Positions 1-9,438 of a stretch of 59,878 nt of DNA are shown here, in pieces. Position 1 is the stretch's first letter; each line of letters starts with the position of its first letter. Both the position numbers and the translations under genes were made by a program. The notes under the pieces were generated by a model. The model was not told the origin of the DNA. It was given only the letters and a program-made list of their open reading frames with translations, and ran no database searches. The DNA comes from Vicinamibacterales bacterium (GTDB taxonomy: Bacteria > Acidobacteriota > Vicinamibacteria > Vicinamibacterales > UBA2999): assembly GCA_030680175.1 (NCBI GenBank), contig JAUXWO010000067.1, forward strand, positions 1 through 59,878, read 5' to 3'.

Positions 1-480
1 CAACCCCGCGAGCGTCTCCCGCACGGTCTGCCCGGTCACCGGGTCCCGCCACTCCCCCGCCACCTCGGCCAGCGGCTCCAGCACGAAGGCGCGGCCACGA
101 TAGCGTGGGTGGGGCACGACCAGGCCGGGTTCGTCGATGATGGCGTCGCCATAGAGGATGAGGTCGAGGTCGAGGGTGCGGGCGGCCCCTGGATGCGGAC
201 GGGCGCGGCCGGCCTCCCGCTCGATGGCGAGCAGCGCGTCGAGCAGGGCGCGCGCGCCGAGCGTCGTCGTGCCGGCGAGCGCCCCGTTCAGGAACGGCGG
301 CTGCACGCCGACGCCGACCGGCGCGGTCTCTATCCAACGGGAGACGTGGAGGTCGTCGAGGAGGGGGCGGAGGCGCGTGACTGCGCCATCGAGGAACCGG
401 GCGCGGTCGCCGAGGTTGCTGCCGAGCGCGATCGCGATCGGCGTACGCGGGGGGCCCCCGGGCGAGGCCGGCCGCGGCAT
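1..480 (-). CDS. folK: Dihydropterin pyrophosphokinase (HPPK), 3' end outside window
   Basis: Transfers pyrophosphate from ATP to 6-hydroxymethyl-7,8-dihydropterin in cytoplasmic folate synthesis. The visible 160 residues show the HPPK hallmarks: IAIALGSNLGDR near residue 13, a middle ETAPVGVGVQPPFLNGAL segment, and the signature RTLDLDLILYGD followed by VVPHPRYRGRAFVLEPLAE. The ATG at 480 is 4 bases past the stop of the ferritin-like gene, so it is probably the third gene of an operon starting with the DksA-like gene. The frame is open to base 1 with no stop, so only the extreme C-terminus is missing. Function is well supported by motifs. Confidence 0.93.
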   Translation of the reverse strand, partial: MPRPASPGGPPRTPIAIALGSNLGDRARFLDGAVTRLRPLLDDLHVSRWIETAPVGVGVQPPFLNGALAGTTTLGARALLDALLAIEREAGRARPHPGAARTLDLDLILYGDAIIDEPGLVVPHPRYRGRAFVLEPLAEVAGEWRDPVTGQTVRETLAGL

Positions 481-484
481 GACC

Positions 485-976
485 CTACTCGAGCCAGCGG
501 TCGCCGAGGACCTTGCCGGAGTGCTCGTTGATCGCCAGCGACGTGCCCAGCAGGTCGGTCCGCCCTTCGGCGGCCTGCTCGAAGAAACGCTTGTGCTCGA
601 GCGTCTCGCCCAGAATGACCTTCATCATGCCGCGATGGCGCGCGTGCGTGATGCCCTCGATGCGGTCCCTCCAGCGATCGACGAACGCCGCAGCGAACCG
701 CGCGTCCTCGGCCGCGAGCACCCGCGCGGCGGCTTCGCCCTTCCCGCTGACGGCCACCGCCTGCGGCGCGGGGTCGGCCGGCACCGGGGTGCCGAGGTCG
801 AGCAGGGCGCGCTGGAGCCACGACAAGTGCGTCTCTTCGCGCGCGATCAGGTACTGGTAGGCGTTGTTGGCGTCGTACCCGGGCACACTGCGCGCCACGG
901 CTTCGTGGCGCTGCAGGAGCGCCACGCGCTCGAGGTAGAACTCCCGGAGGAGGCCCTGCAGGTCGGCGGGGGTCAC
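485..976 (-). CDS. Ferritin-like / rubrerythrin-fold protein
   Basis: 163 residues if translation starts at the GTG at 976, whose bases overlap the TGA of the upstream DksA-like gene (GTGA), suggesting coupled translation. The protein is helical and shows spaced acidic/His pairs typical of ferritin-like four-helix bundles: YQYLIAREETHLSWL and, near the C-terminus, GETLEHKRFFEQA. A metal- or oxygen-related role is inferred from the fold only; no specific substrate can be named. A longer in-frame reading from 1060 exists, but its extra residues are antisense to the zinc-finger gene and look non-native. Confidence 0.72.
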   Translation of the reverse strand: MTPADLQGLLREFYLERVALLQRHEAVARSVPGYDANNAYQYLIAREETHLSWLQRALLDLGTPVPADPAPQAVAVSGKGEAAARVLAAEDARFAAAFVDRWRDRIEGITHARHRGMMKVILGETLEHKRFFEQAAEGRTDLLGTSLAINEHSGKVLGDRWLE

Positions 977-1311
977 AGCTTCTGCTTTTCCTTGCAGGTG
1001 ATGCACACCCGCGTCCACGGAATCGCGTTCAGACGGGCCTCGGCGATCGGCTCGCCGCAATCGCGGCAGAGGCCGTAGCTGCCCTTCTCGATGCGGGTCA
1101 GGGCTTCGTCGATCGCCTGCAGGATCTTCGCGTCGGTCTGCTTCAGCCGGAGCTGGATGTGGACCTCGTTGTTCCCGCTGGCCTGGTCCGCCATGTCGCC
1201 CTGGCGGCCGTTGTTGTGCTCGATCGAGTGCTGCAGTGGTTTCAGTCCGCCGAGGGCGACGAGCTCTCCCCGCTTCCTGAGCAGGACATCCTTGAAAGCC
1301 GACACGTCCAT
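973..1311 (-). CDS. DksA/TraR-family C4 zinc-finger protein
   Basis: 112-residue protein of the DksA/TraR family, which bind the RNA polymerase secondary channel and adjust promoter output, often with ppGpp. An N-terminal helical region precedes a C4 finger with Cys82-x2-Cys85 and Cys103-x2-Cys106 (LCRDCGEP and VCITCKEK). The ATG at 1311 is preferred over the TTG at 1314; AGGAG lies at 1321-1325. An extended -10 promoter is upstream. It heads a three-gene run with the ferritin-like gene and folK. It is shorter than E. coli DksA (151), closer to the small paralogues. Confidence 0.9.
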   Translation of the reverse strand: MDVSAFKDVLLRKRGELVALGGLKPLQHSIEHNNGRQGDMADQASGNNEVHIQLRLKQTDAKILQAIDEALTRIEKGSYGLCRDCGEPIAEARLNAIPWTRVCITCKEKQKL

Positions 1312-1359
1312 CAACCTGTGCTCCTACAGTGCCCGGCCCCGACGGTCCGGTAACGTCCG

Positions 1360-1368
1360 ATCATAGCA
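1360..1368 (-). promoter_or_regulatory. Extended -10 promoter for the DksA-like gene
   Basis: On the minus strand the bases read TGCTATGAT, an extended -10 element (TGn followed by TATGAT). It lies about 50 bases upstream of the ATG at 1311. No recognisable -35 sits at 17 bp spacing, consistent with an extended -10 promoter. Sequence-based prediction only. Confidence 0.45.
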
Positions 1369-1402
1369 CGACCCCGTCGTGGGGCGGGGCCTGACCGGCC
1401 GG

Positions 1403-3946
1403 CTACTCCGCCCGCAGCGTGGCCAGCGGCTTGCGCTGAAGCACCTCCCACGACGCGATGACCCCCACGGCCGCCACCAGCACCGAGGCGATGACGATCC
1501 CCGAGAGGCTGAGGAGCGGCAGCGGCCGCCACGGGATGTCGAGGGCGAACCGGCTGATGCCCCAGGTCAGCCCGATGGCGCCGACCGAGCCGATCGTCCC
1601 GGCCAGGGCGCCGAGCACCCCGTACTCGAGCAGCAGGATGCTCGCGATGGTCTGCCGCGTGGCCCCCAGCGTCTTGAAGATGGCCGCCTCGTAGACACGG
1701 CGAAACTTCGTCATCGCCACGGCGCCGATGAGGATCAGCAGCCCGCTGAACAGCACCAGGGTGCCGACGACGGTCACCGCCAGCGTGATGTTGTCCACCA
1801 GCACCCTGGCGGCCTGCAGGATCTCGCGGACATCGATCACCGACACGTTCGGGTACTGCGCCACCAGCTCGCCCTGCAGCGTCCCGCGCGCCGTCACGTC
1901 GTCGGGACCACGGAACGGCGCGAAGTACCAATGGGGCGCCGATTCCAGCACCCCGGGGCGGAACACGAACATGAAGCCGCCGGCCCGTCCGTCACTCCAG
2001 TTGACGCGCCGTACGCTGGTGACCCGGGCGTCGACCGTCCGGCCGAGGACGTCGAAGCGCATGCGATCGCCGACGTCGATGCCGTAATCGCGCCGGATGT
2101 TCTCTTCGATCGAGACTTCGGCCTCGCTCGACGGCGTGTCCGCCCAGAACGCGCCCGCGAGCACCGACTCGTTCTCCTCGAGGGCGCCGCGGAACGTGAC
2201 CGTGTACTCGCGCGACGGCCCGCGCCGCGCGCGGACCTCCTCGTAGGAGTCCATCGAAACGGTGCGGCCGTCGACGCCCGTGACGCGCGCGCGCAGCACC
2301 GGCACGAGGCGCACGGGCTCAGTCGCGTCCGCCGGGCGCCACTGGTTCAGGAACGCGCGGACGCCGGCCGCCTGATCCGACTGCACGTCGAGCAGCACCA
2401 TGTCGGGGCCGTTCAGCGTCAGCCCGCCGTTGAACTCGGCGATCAGCGTCTCCTGGAGCGACCGCACGCCCACGATGAAGAAGCTGCCGAGTCCGACGGC
2501 CAGCAGCACCACGCGCGCCTGGCTGCCGGGGCGGCTCAGCTGCAGCACGGCGTGCCGGAGCGCGAACCAGCGCGTGCGCGACAGCGGCGCGATCGCGCGG
2601 ATGAGCACCCACCCGGCCAGGTTCAGCACGAGCGCGGCGGCGGCGAAGCCCGTGGCCACGACCAGCCCGATACGCCAGGACCCTGCCTGCCACACCGTGA
2701 GCGCGATGAGCATCGAGGCGACCGCCGCGATAGCCGCCCATCGCAGCGGATCGAACCCGCCCGGGCCCGCCTCGTCGCGGAGCAGCAGCGAGGGCTTCAC
2801 CTTGCGCACCTCGAGCAGCGGGACGAGCGAGAACAGCAGGGCGACGGCGAGGCCGATGCCGAGCCCCTGGGCGGCCGCCCCGGGCGTCACGCCGTACGCC
2901 ACCTCGACGCCCGGTGTCGCGGCCGCGGCCAGCGCCGGCGGCACGGCCGCGATCGCCACGGAGGCGAGGGCCACACCGAGCAGGCTCCCCGCCAGGCCGA
3001 GCACGATCACCTGGAGCAGGTAGATCGAGAGCAGCTGCCACGACGACCCGCCAAGACACTTCAGGATTGCGATGCTGCGGATCTTCTGCTGCACGAACAC
3101 CCGGACGACGCTCGACACCCCGATGCCGCCGAGGATCACGATGACGAGGCCGACCAGGCTCAGGTAGTTCTCGGCCCGCTCGAGATTGCGCCCGATGTTG
3201 TTCTCGGTGTTCTTGTGCGAGCGGACGCGCAGGAAGCCGCCGGCGGTGTCCTCGCGGAGCGCAGCCACGAGGGGCTCCAGCCGCGCGTCGTCGACACGAA
3301 TCAACTGGTCGTAGTCGGCGCGACTGCCGAACGTCAGCAGGCCGGTGGCGCGCAGGTTGTCGAGGTCGGCGAACACGCGCGGCCCCAGGCTGAAGCCGCC
3401 GCCCATCTGCCGGCCCGGCTCGAGCAGGACGACGCCGCGGATCTCGAAGCGTTCCGTGCCAATCAGGAGGCCGTCGCCCACGGCGAGGCCGAGCTGTGCG
3501 AGCAGCTCCGGCCGCACCACGACGCCGAAATCGCGGAGCAGCGCGTGGTCGAACGGGAGGCCCCCGTCGAGCACGATCTCGCCGTAGAAGGGAAACCCGG
3601 GCTCGACCGCCTTGAGCTCCACCATCCGCGTGCGCGCGCCGGCGCCCTCGGCCGGCCGCACCATCGTCGCGACCTCCACCAGGTGCAGCCGCTCGGCGCC
3701 AAACTCCGCGAGCCGGGCATCGATCTGCGCCGCCATCGCCTCGGTCGCCGGCGCGTTGCCGGAGATGAGCGCGTCGGCGCCCAGCATCGAGCGGGCCTCC
3801 TGCGTCAGGACCGCCCGAACGTTCTGCACGACCGACCGGAGCGCGACGATCGCGCCCACCCCCACGGCGATGCAGATGAAGAAGAACAGGAGCCGGCGGA
3901 AGGACGCCCGCATCTCGCGCCCCGCCATCGCCAGCACGAATCTCAT
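1403..3946 (-). CDS. ABC transporter permease, YbbP-like FtsX/MacB family
   Basis: 847-residue inner-membrane permease. An N-terminal membrane helix (about residues 20-42) is followed by a large periplasmic MacB-PCD-like domain. A first FtsX block of three helices is near residues 265-400, a further pair of helices near 410-450, a second periplasmic domain, and a C-terminal FtsX block near 715-835. Length and double-FtsX layout match E. coli YbbP. Its ATG overlaps the stop of the ATPase gene (ATGA at 3943-3946), the third gene after tesA. E. coli has the same neighbourhood (tesA next to ybbA-ybbP). The substrate is unknown; lipid or lipoprotein handling is a family-level guess. Confidence 0.9.
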   Translation of the reverse strand: MRFVLAMAGREMRASFRRLLFFFICIAVGVGAIVALRSVVQNVRAVLTQEARSMLGADALISGNAPATEAMAAQIDARLAEFGAERLHLVEVATMVRPAEGAGARTRMVELKAVEPGFPFYGEIVLDGGLPFDHALLRDFGVVVRPELLAQLGLAVGDGLLIGTERFEIRGVVLLEPGRQMGGGFSLGPRVFADLDNLRATGLLTFGSRADYDQLIRVDDARLEPLVAALREDTAGGFLRVRSHKNTENNIGRNLERAENYLSLVGLVIVILGGIGVSSVVRVFVQQKIRSIAILKCLGGSSWQLLSIYLLQVIVLGLAGSLLGVALASVAIAAVPPALAAAATPGVEVAYGVTPGAAAQGLGIGLAVALLFSLVPLLEVRKVKPSLLLRDEAGPGGFDPLRWAAIAAVASMLIALTVWQAGSWRIGLVVATGFAAAALVLNLAGWVLIRAIAPLSRTRWFALRHAVLQLSRPGSQARVVLLAVGLGSFFIVGVRSLQETLIAEFNGGLTLNGPDMVLLDVQSDQAAGVRAFLNQWRPADATEPVRLVPVLRARVTGVDGRTVSMDSYEEVRARRGPSREYTVTFRGALEENESVLAGAFWADTPSSEAEVSIEENIRRDYGIDVGDRMRFDVLGRTVDARVTSVRRVNWSDGRAGGFMFVFRPGVLESAPHWYFAPFRGPDDVTARGTLQGELVAQYPNVSVIDVREILQAARVLVDNITLAVTVVGTLVLFSGLLILIGAVAMTKFRRVYEAAIFKTLGATRQTIASILLLEYGVLGALAGTIGSVGAIGLTWGISRFALDIPWRPLPLLSLSGIVIASVLVAAVGVIASWEVLQRKPLATLRAE

Positions 3947-4635
3947 CGCGCGGTCCCCACGGCGGCCAGCGGCGCCTCGTCCACCACGCGTCCGTCGCGG
4001 AGCGTCAGGCGCACGTCGGCCACGGCGGCCACCGACGGGTCGTGCGTAACGAGCACGAGCGTGGCGCCGCGCTTGCGCTGCACATCGAGCAGCAGGTCGA
4101 GGATGTGGCGGCCGTTGTTGCTGTCGAGGTTGCCCGTGGGCTCGTCCGCGAGGATCAGCGGGGGATCGTTGGCCAGCGCGCGCGCGATCGCGATGCGCTG
4201 CTGCTCGCCGCCCGACAGCTGCGACGGGTAGTGGTGGCCGCGGTCGTGCAGCCCGACCTCGTCGAGCAGCGCCTGAGCACGCACCCGCGCGTCGCGCCGG
4301 CCGGCAATCTCCATGGGCACGAGGATGTTCTCGAGCGCGGTCAGCGACGGCACGAGATGGAAGAACTGGAAGACGAACCCGATCTTCTCGCCGCGCAGGC
4401 CCGCCAGCCGGTCTTCATCGAGCGCGGCGATGTTGGTGCCGTCGATGAGGATCTCGCCGCTCGTCGGCGCGTCGAGCCCCGCGATGAGGCCGAGCAGCGT
4501 GGACTTGCCGCTGCCCGAGGGCCCGATGATCGCGACGATCTGTCCGCGCGTGACCGTGAAGTCGAGGGGGTGAAGGATGGTGAGGGGCTGTTCGCCGCTC
4601 ATCACCGTCTTGCTGACGCCGCGCAGTGCAATCAT
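3943..4635 (-). CDS. ABC transporter ATP-binding protein (YbbA/LolD type)
   Basis: 230-residue ATPase partner of the downstream permease. Walker [10 protein letters not shown] is at residues 38-46; the signature LSGGEQQR, Walker [13 protein letters not shown] and H-loop LVTHDP are all intact. The ADEPTGNLD form is typical of the MacB/LolD/FtsE subgroup that pairs with FtsX-type permeases, so it most likely powers a mechanotransmission-type pump rather than classical import. Start and stop overlap both neighbours by four bases (ATGA), marking a translationally coupled operon tesA-ATPase-permease. Confidence 0.95.
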   Translation of the reverse strand: MIALRGVSKTVMSGEQPLTILHPLDFTVTRGQIVAIIGPSGSGKSTLLGLIAGLDAPTSGEILIDGTNIAALDEDRLAGLRGEKIGFVFQFFHLVPSLTALENILVPMEIAGRRDARVRAQALLDEVGLHDRGHHYPSQLSGGEQQRIAIARALANDPPLILADEPTGNLDSNNGRHILDLLLDVQRKRGATLVLVTHDPSVAAVADVRLTLRDGRVVDEAPLAAVGTAR

Positions 4636-5336
4636 GGGGTGGACTTGGACTCTTCGAGCACCGGCTCGAGCGCGCGCCAGACCGTCTCGGCCAGGATCAC
4701 CGCGCCTTCGGCGTTGGGATGGATGCCGTCCGGCTGGTTCAACTCGGCGACACCGCCGACCCGGTCGAGCAGAAACGGGATGAGCCGCACGTCGTACTCG
4801 CGCGCCAGGTCGCGGTACACCTGACGGAAGGCGGTCGTGTAGTCCGCGCCGAAGTTGGGCGGGGCTTCCATGCCCGCCAGGATGACCGTCAGGCCGCGAC
4901 GCTGGCCGTCCTCGATGATCGCCGCGAGGTTCGCCTTCAACTGCGCCGGCGCGAGTCCGCGCAGGCCGTCGTTGCCGCCGAGCGCCACGATCAGGATCGC
5001 GGCATCCGCGTCGATCGACCAGTCCATCCGGCGCAGCCCGCCCGCCGACGTATCTCCCGACACGCCGGCATTGACGATGACGTGCGGGTAGCCGTCACGC
5101 GCCAGCCGGCGCTGAAGCACGGCGGGATATGACTCGTCGGTGGGCAGGCCGAGGCCGGCCGTCAGGCTGTCACCGAGCAGGACGACCTTCGGCGTCCCCG
5201 CAGGCGCGGCCGGGACCGCGATCGCCGGACGGGCCTCGGTGGAAGCCGGCGGCGGGGCGCTGCCCTCCGGTTCCGTGCCGCCGCACGCCGCACCGAGGAG
5301 CGCCCCGGCCAGGAGCAGCCATATACGCGCGCGCAT
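4632..5336 (-). CDS. tesA: SGNH/GDSL esterase, TesA-type, probable lipoprotein
   Basis: 234 residues. Family members hydrolyse acyl esters or thioesters (TesA = thioesterase I / lysophospholipase L1). The N-terminus MRARIWLLLAGALLGAACGG looks like a lipoprotein signal with Cys18, though the residues before it deviate from the strict lipobox. Catalytic blocks: GDSLTAGLG (Ser57), GGNDGLRG (block III) and the Asp-x-x-His pair in DGIHPNAEG. The ATG at 5336 is chosen because upstream in-frame residues add a charged leader before the signal peptide. First gene of the coupled cluster with the YbbA/YbbP-like transporter. Confidence 0.9.
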   Translation of the reverse strand: MRARIWLLLAGALLGAACGGTEPEGSAPPPASTEARPAIAVPAAPAGTPKVVLLGDSLTAGLGLPTDESYPAVLQRRLARDGYPHVIVNAGVSGDTSAGGLRRMDWSIDADAAILIVALGGNDGLRGLAPAQLKANLAAIIEDGQRRGLTVILAGMEAPPNFGADYTTAFRQVYRDLAREYDVRLIPFLLDRVGGVAELNQPDGIHPNAEGAVILAETVWRALEPVLEESKSTP

Positions 5337-5400
5337 CCTTCGTATTATGCCGGAACTTCCGCGCGACACTGGGGGGGCCACTGCTTGATGGACGCACGCG

Positions 5401-5423
5401 GCCCGGCGCGGGTTCCGCCGGGC
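5401..5423 (-). terminator. GC-rich hairpin after the PP2C gene
   Basis: GCCCGGCG, a 7-base loop, then CGCCGGGC: an 8-bp perfect stem 18 bases downstream of the phosphatase stop codon on the minus strand and upstream of tesA. No T-run follows, so it may be a terminator or only an attenuating hairpin. Confidence 0.4.
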
Positions 5424-5440
5424 GCGCCCGAATCGGAAGG

Positions 5441-6196
5441 TCAGTCGATGTGGATGACGAGCGCGGTCACATTGTCACTGGCACGCCGGGCCAGCGCGTC
5501 CTCGATCAGCGCGGCCGCCGCCTCGTCCGGCGGGCCGCTGCCGCCCAGGCGGGCGCCCAGGTCCGCCTCCGCCACGACCGTATGCAGCCCATCCGTGCTG
5601 AGGAGCACCCGGTCGCCGGGGAGCAGCGTCTGCTCCACCAGTTCGGGGGGCCGGTCGTCGGAGGCCCCGATCACACTGGTCAGCACGTGCCGCATCGGAT
5701 GATGCTCGGCCGGCCCGCGCTGCGGATCCTTGCCGAGGACGGTCTCGACCCAGGTGTCATCCGTCGTCAACTGCGTCAGCGTCCCGAGCCGCCACAGGTA
5801 GGCGCGCGAATCCCCCACCGCCGCCACCGTCAGCCGCCCGTCCCGGACGAGCGCGGCCACCAGCGTCGTGCCCATGCCACTGAACTCGCTGTGGAGCGCC
5901 CCCGACTGACAGACACGGCGGTTCGCCAGCCGCACCGCGGTCACCAGGCGGTTCTGGTCCGACGACAGCGAGGGATCGAAGCCGAAGGGCCACGTCAGAT
6001 CCTGCGCGTCCACGCTCTGCGCGACGAACTGCTGCACCGTCTCGATGGCCAGATGGGCGGCGACCTCTCCGGCACGGTGCCCGCCCATCCCGTCGGCGAC
6101 CAGGAACACCCCGAGCGCAAGGTCCCACTCGAGCCAGTCCTGATTCACGGGGCGTACGGTCCCGGCATCGGTGCGCCCGGCGGCCGTTATCCGCAT
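5441..6196 (-). CDS. PP2C-family (PPM) serine/threonine protein phosphatase
   Basis: 251-residue cytoplasmic metal-dependent phosphatase. All key PPM motifs are visible: VRPVNQDW near the N-terminus, VADGMGGHRAGE (metal Asp plus Gly), GDSRAYLWR, LLSTDGLH and the C-terminal SDNVTALVI. There is no signal peptide or extra domain. It is divergent from the TPR/sigma-54 activator (146-bp gap), so the pair may share a regulatory region; a direct functional link is inference. A TATAAT lies on its strand at 6251-6256. Confidence 0.95.
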   Translation of the reverse strand: MRITAAGRTDAGTVRPVNQDWLEWDLALGVFLVADGMGGHRAGEVAAHLAIETVQQFVAQSVDAQDLTWPFGFDPSLSSDQNRLVTAVRLANRRVCQSGALHSEFSGMGTTLVAALVRDGRLTVAAVGDSRAYLWRLGTLTQLTTDDTWVETVLGKDPQRGPAEHHPMRHVLTSVIGASDDRPPELVEQTLLPGDRVLLSTDGLHTVVAEADLGARLGGSGPPDEAAAALIEDALARRASDNVTALVIHID

Positions 6197-6250
6197 CGCC
6201 GCGGCTCCGACGGGACTCGGTCGGTCAGTGTCGTCTGCATGTGCGTCACC

Positions 6251-6256
6251 ATTATA
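6251..6256 (-). promoter_or_regulatory. Candidate -10 box for the PP2C gene
   Basis: The minus strand carries a perfect TATAAT 55 bases upstream of the ATG at 6196. No TTGACA-like -35 occurs at normal spacing, so the evidence is one hexamer in a very GC-rich background. Confidence 0.35.
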
Positions 6257-6341
6257 GAGGGCCGATCCGCCCGGCGCCGCCTGGCGTCCGGCGACACGGT
6301 CCTCGACGGCGGCGGCTCCGGGCCGTGTCGTATACTCGGGC

Positions 6342-9275
6342 GTGGTCAGTGCGGGCTTTCAGCCGGTGGCGGCGCGCGCCGCGGCGCTGCTCGAGCGTGG
6401 ACAGGGTGCGGCCGCCGTCGACCTGCTCACGCCCGTGCTCCAGTCCTCGTCGCTCCGGCGCGACGACGAACTGGGCCTCCGCAGCATCCTGGCGGAAGCC
6501 TGGCTGCTCCAGGGCGACCTCGCGCAGGCCAGCACGGCACTCGGCCGGTCGCCTGACACGCTCCGCGAGGCCATTCCCCCGGTCCTGCTCTCCACCCTCT
6601 GGCGGCTCCACGGCGTCGTCGCCTTCGGCCGCGGCGAGCAGTCGCGCGCCATTGCGCTGCACGGCCGCGCGCTGAAGCAGGCCGAGATCGCGCACGACTC
6701 GCGCGCCATCGGCCTGGCCCACTACGAACTGGGCCTCTGCTACAAGCGGGTCGGGGACGCCGCCATCGTCCGCGAGCACATCGCCGAGGCCGCGGCCGCG
6801 CTCCATGCGGCCGGGGACCGCCGCCACCTGGCACTCGTCCATCAGCTGTCCGGCGTGATGCTGGCGCAGACCGGCCGCTACGACGAAGCGATCGCCGCCC
6901 TCCGCCAGGCCGAACGGCTCGCGGCCGCCCTCCAGGCCGACGATGTCCTCGCGACGGTGTGCGGCAACCAGGCGAACGTGGCGCTGCTGCGCCATCGCTA
7001 CGATCAGGCGCTGACGCTCGCCGAGCGCTCCGTGTCGCTCCACGAGACGGTCGGACGCGGCCATGGCCTCGCCGTGGCGCTCGCCACGCTCGGGCAGATC
7101 TGCGTGCGCATCGGCCATCTGGACCGCGCCGAAGAGGCGCTGCACCAGGCGCTGAACGTCCGCAGCACGGTGATGGTCCACGAGCGGACGGGCGCCATCT
7201 ACGACACGCTCGCGCAGATGTCGCTGATGCGCGGCGACTACGAGAACGCCGCCGAGTACCTGCGCCGCGCGGCCGAGGCCTACGGCGCCTACGGCCGCCA
7301 GACCAGCCAGTGGTACGAGTGGTCGGTGCGCGCCATCACGGCGCGCCTCGCCATCCGGCGCGGTGAACCCGCGACGGCGCTCTCGATCGCCGAGGAGATC
7401 ATCCGCTCGGCCGACGCGCCGCCGGCCGAAGCGCTCGAAGCGGAGCTCATCTGCGCCGAGGCGCTGCTGGCCGCCGACCGCTCCGGCGAGGCCGAACAGC
7501 GTCTCAGCCAGGTCGAAAGCCGGCTCGATCCCCGCACGACGCCGGGCGCCTGGGGCGAGTTCCTGCGCCTCCGCGGGGAACTGAACACCCGCATCGGCAA
7601 GACGACCGAGGCGTACCACGACATCGCGCAGAGCTCCAGCGTCTTCGAACTGGTCGGCGAGCGGTACCAGGCCGCCGTCAGCCAGCTCGCGCTCGGCCGT
7701 CTGGCCGCGCGCGCCGGCGCACGTTCGACGGCGGACCGCCACTTCTCGAATGCCGCCGAGGTGTTCAAGTCGCTCGGCGCCGCGCGCGACCTCGAGAAAG
7801 CGCAGGAGGCCCTTGCCTCCTCCCAGACGCACGGCACCGGCGAGTACGTCGGCTCCCCGGCCGACGCCGACGATGCGCTGGTGCGGCGCCTCGTGGACGC
7901 GGCGATCATGCCGGACCTGCTCGCGCGGGAGTTGACGGCCGCGCTCATCGAGGCCGTGAGCGCGGACGTGGCGGTCGTCTTCACCGAGCTTCCGGGCCAT
8001 GACATTCGCGTCAGCGCGCACGCTGGCGCCGATCCCGAGGGCGCGCGCGCCGTGGCGCGCCTGGCGGTGCAGGGCGCCGGCTACGGGTCGGGCAGCCTCG
8101 TCGTCGAGCCGATCGGCCGCGACGTGGACGGGCCGCGCGCCGTGGCGGTCGCGTCCGCGCGCCCGCTCGGGCCGCACCTGCTCCGCCGCATCCGGATGAT
8201 GGCCGCCGTCGGCCGCCAGGGCTTCGCGCTCTGCGGCGCACGCGAGCGTCCCGTCCAGGCCGCCGACCTGACGACCGAGCGGCCGCTCGAGCCGCTGCTC
8301 CCCGGCTTCGTCTGCGCCAGTGCGGCGATGCACCGCGTCGTCGATCAGATTCAACGCCTGCAGGGCAACGACCTCACCGTGCTCATCACCGGTGAGAGCG
8401 GCACGGGCAAGGAACTCGTCGCGCGCGCGATCCACGTGGGGTCGCCGCGGAGCGCGGCGATGTTCCTGCCGTACAACTGCACGACGACCACCCGCGAGCT
8501 GGCCGACAGCCAGCTGTTCGGCCACCGCCGCGGCGCGTTCACCGGCGCGGTGAGCGACCAGCCCGGACTCGTGCGCACGGCGGCGGGCGGCACCCTGTTC
8601 CTCGACGAAGTCGGCGACCTGCCGCTCGACGTCCAGCCGAAGCTGCTGCGCTTCCTCGAGCACGGCGAGGTGATGCCGGTCGGCGAGACGCGGCCGCAGG
8701 CCGTGGATGTACGCGTGATCACCGCCACCAACGCCGATCTCGAGCAGCGCGTGGCGGAGGGCAAGTTCCGCGAGGACCTCTACTACCGGCTGAGCGTGAT
8801 CCGCATCCACGTGCCGCCGCTCCGGCAGCGGCGCGAGGAGATCCCGCACCTGAGCACGTTCTTCCTGCGCGATGCGGCCGAGCGCCTGGGCAAGCCGGAC
8901 GTGCAGTTGAGCTCGGACGTCCTCGACCTCTTCTCGCAGTACTACTGGCCGGGCAACGTGCGGCAATTGCGGAACGAGATCCAGCGCGCGGTGGCCATGT
9001 CGGCGCCCGGGGGCGTCATCGGCCCCGACCATCTCTCCCCGGATCTGACCTCGGAGCCGCCGGCCGGCGTCACAGCGGTCGCCGGCGAGTCTCGGCCGAG
9101 CCTGCGGGGTGGCCAGACGCTGGCCTCGGTCGTGGACGACGTGGAGCGCGAGCTGATCCGGGAGACGCTGGCCAAGCACCGGGGCAATATCTCGGAGTCG
9201 GCGCGGTCGCTCGGGCTGACCCGGCGTGGACTCTACCTGAAGCTGCGGCGCCTCGGCCTCGAAACACCCGCCTAA
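6342..9275 (+). CDS. TPR-containing sigma-54-dependent transcriptional activator
   Basis: 977 residues. About residues 1-510 are helical TPR-like repeats; 520-650 resemble a GAF-type sensor; 650-890 form the AAA+ sigma-54 interaction domain with Walker A GESGTGKE, the sigma-54 contact loop GAFTGA (about residue 730) and Walker B GGTLFLDEVGDL. The last 45 residues are a Fis-type helix-turn-helix (ISESARSLGLTRRGLYLKLR). There is no receiver domain, so it is not a classical response regulator; input probably comes through the TPR/GAF part. The GTG at 6342 is the longest start; GTG at 6366 is an alternative, because a TATACT lies only 5 bases before 6342. Confidence 0.93.
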   Translation: MVSAGFQPVAARAAALLERGQGAAAVDLLTPVLQSSSLRRDDELGLRSILAEAWLLQGDLAQASTALGRSPDTLREAIPPVLLSTLWRLHGVVAFGRGEQSRAIALHGRALKQAEIAHDSRAIGLAHYELGLCYKRVGDAAIVREHIAEAAAALHAAGDRRHLALVHQLSGVMLAQTGRYDEAIAALRQAERLAAALQADDVLATVCGNQANVALLRHRYDQALTLAERSVSLHETVGRGHGLAVALATLGQICVRIGHLDRAEEALHQALNVRSTVMVHERTGAIYDTLAQMSLMRGDYENAAEYLRRAAEAYGAYGRQTSQWYEWSVRAITARLAIRRGEPATALSIAEEIIRSADAPPAEALEAELICAEALLAADRSGEAEQRLSQVESRLDPRTTPGAWGEFLRLRGELNTRIGKTTEAYHDIAQSSSVFELVGERYQAAVSQLALGRLAARAGARSTADRHFSNAAEVFKSLGAARDLEKAQEALASSQTHGTGEYVGSPADADDALVRRLVDAAIMPDLLARELTAALIEAVSADVAVVFTELPGHDIRVSAHAGADPEGARAVARLAVQGAGYGSGSLVVEPIGRDVDGPRAVAVASARPLGPHLLRRIRMMAAVGRQGFALCGARERPVQAADLTTERPLEPLLPGFVCASAAMHRVVDQIQRLQGNDLTVLITGESGTGKELVARAIHVGSPRSAAMFLPYNCTTTTRELADSQLFGHRRGAFTGAVSDQPGLVRTAAGGTLFLDEVGDLPLDVQPKLLRFLEHGEVMPVGETRPQAVDVRVITATNADLEQRVAEGKFREDLYYRLSVIRIHVPPLRQRREEIPHLSTFFLRDAAERLGKPDVQLSSDVLDLFSQYYWPGNVRQLRNEIQRAVAMSAPGGVIGPDHLSPDLTSEPPAGVTAVAGESRPSLRGGQTLASVVDDVERELIRETLAKHRGNISESARSLGLTRRGLYLKLRRLGLETPA

Positions 9276-9329
9276 TCCCACATTTATTTCTGGGCGGAGC
9301 CCGCTGAATCCCCCCTCAGCTCCTCCGGA

Positions 9330-9345
9330 GCCTCTTGGCAGAGGC
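9330..9345 (+). terminator. Short hairpin after the sigma-54 activator gene
   Basis: GCCTCT-TGGC-AGAGGC, a 6-bp perfect stem 55 bases after the stop codon at 9275, followed by a mildly A-rich stretch rather than a T-run. Weak terminator candidate. Confidence 0.3.
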
Positions 9346-9420
9346 CAAATAGGCTACTTCGTATCCAGTTAGCTTGTTAATGGATACCGTCTATCCACCA
9401 CCTGCTCATTTTACATAGGA

Positions 9421-9438
9421 ACAGAAGTTCGCTTCTGT
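9421..9438 (+). other. UUCG tetraloop hairpin upstream of the PilZ-like gene
   Basis: ACAGAAG-TTCG-CTTCTGT: a perfect 7-bp stem closed by a TTCG loop, an exceptionally stable loop in RNA. It lies 140 bases before the PilZ-like start codon and could be a leader structure or a terminator without a T-run. Confidence 0.4.

Noticed and set aside
1379-4231. Very long plus-strand open frames opposite the ABC permease and similar ones across the window
   Set aside because: They are Arg/His/Ala-rich shadows of genuine minus-strand genes in very GC-rich DNA, with no domains.
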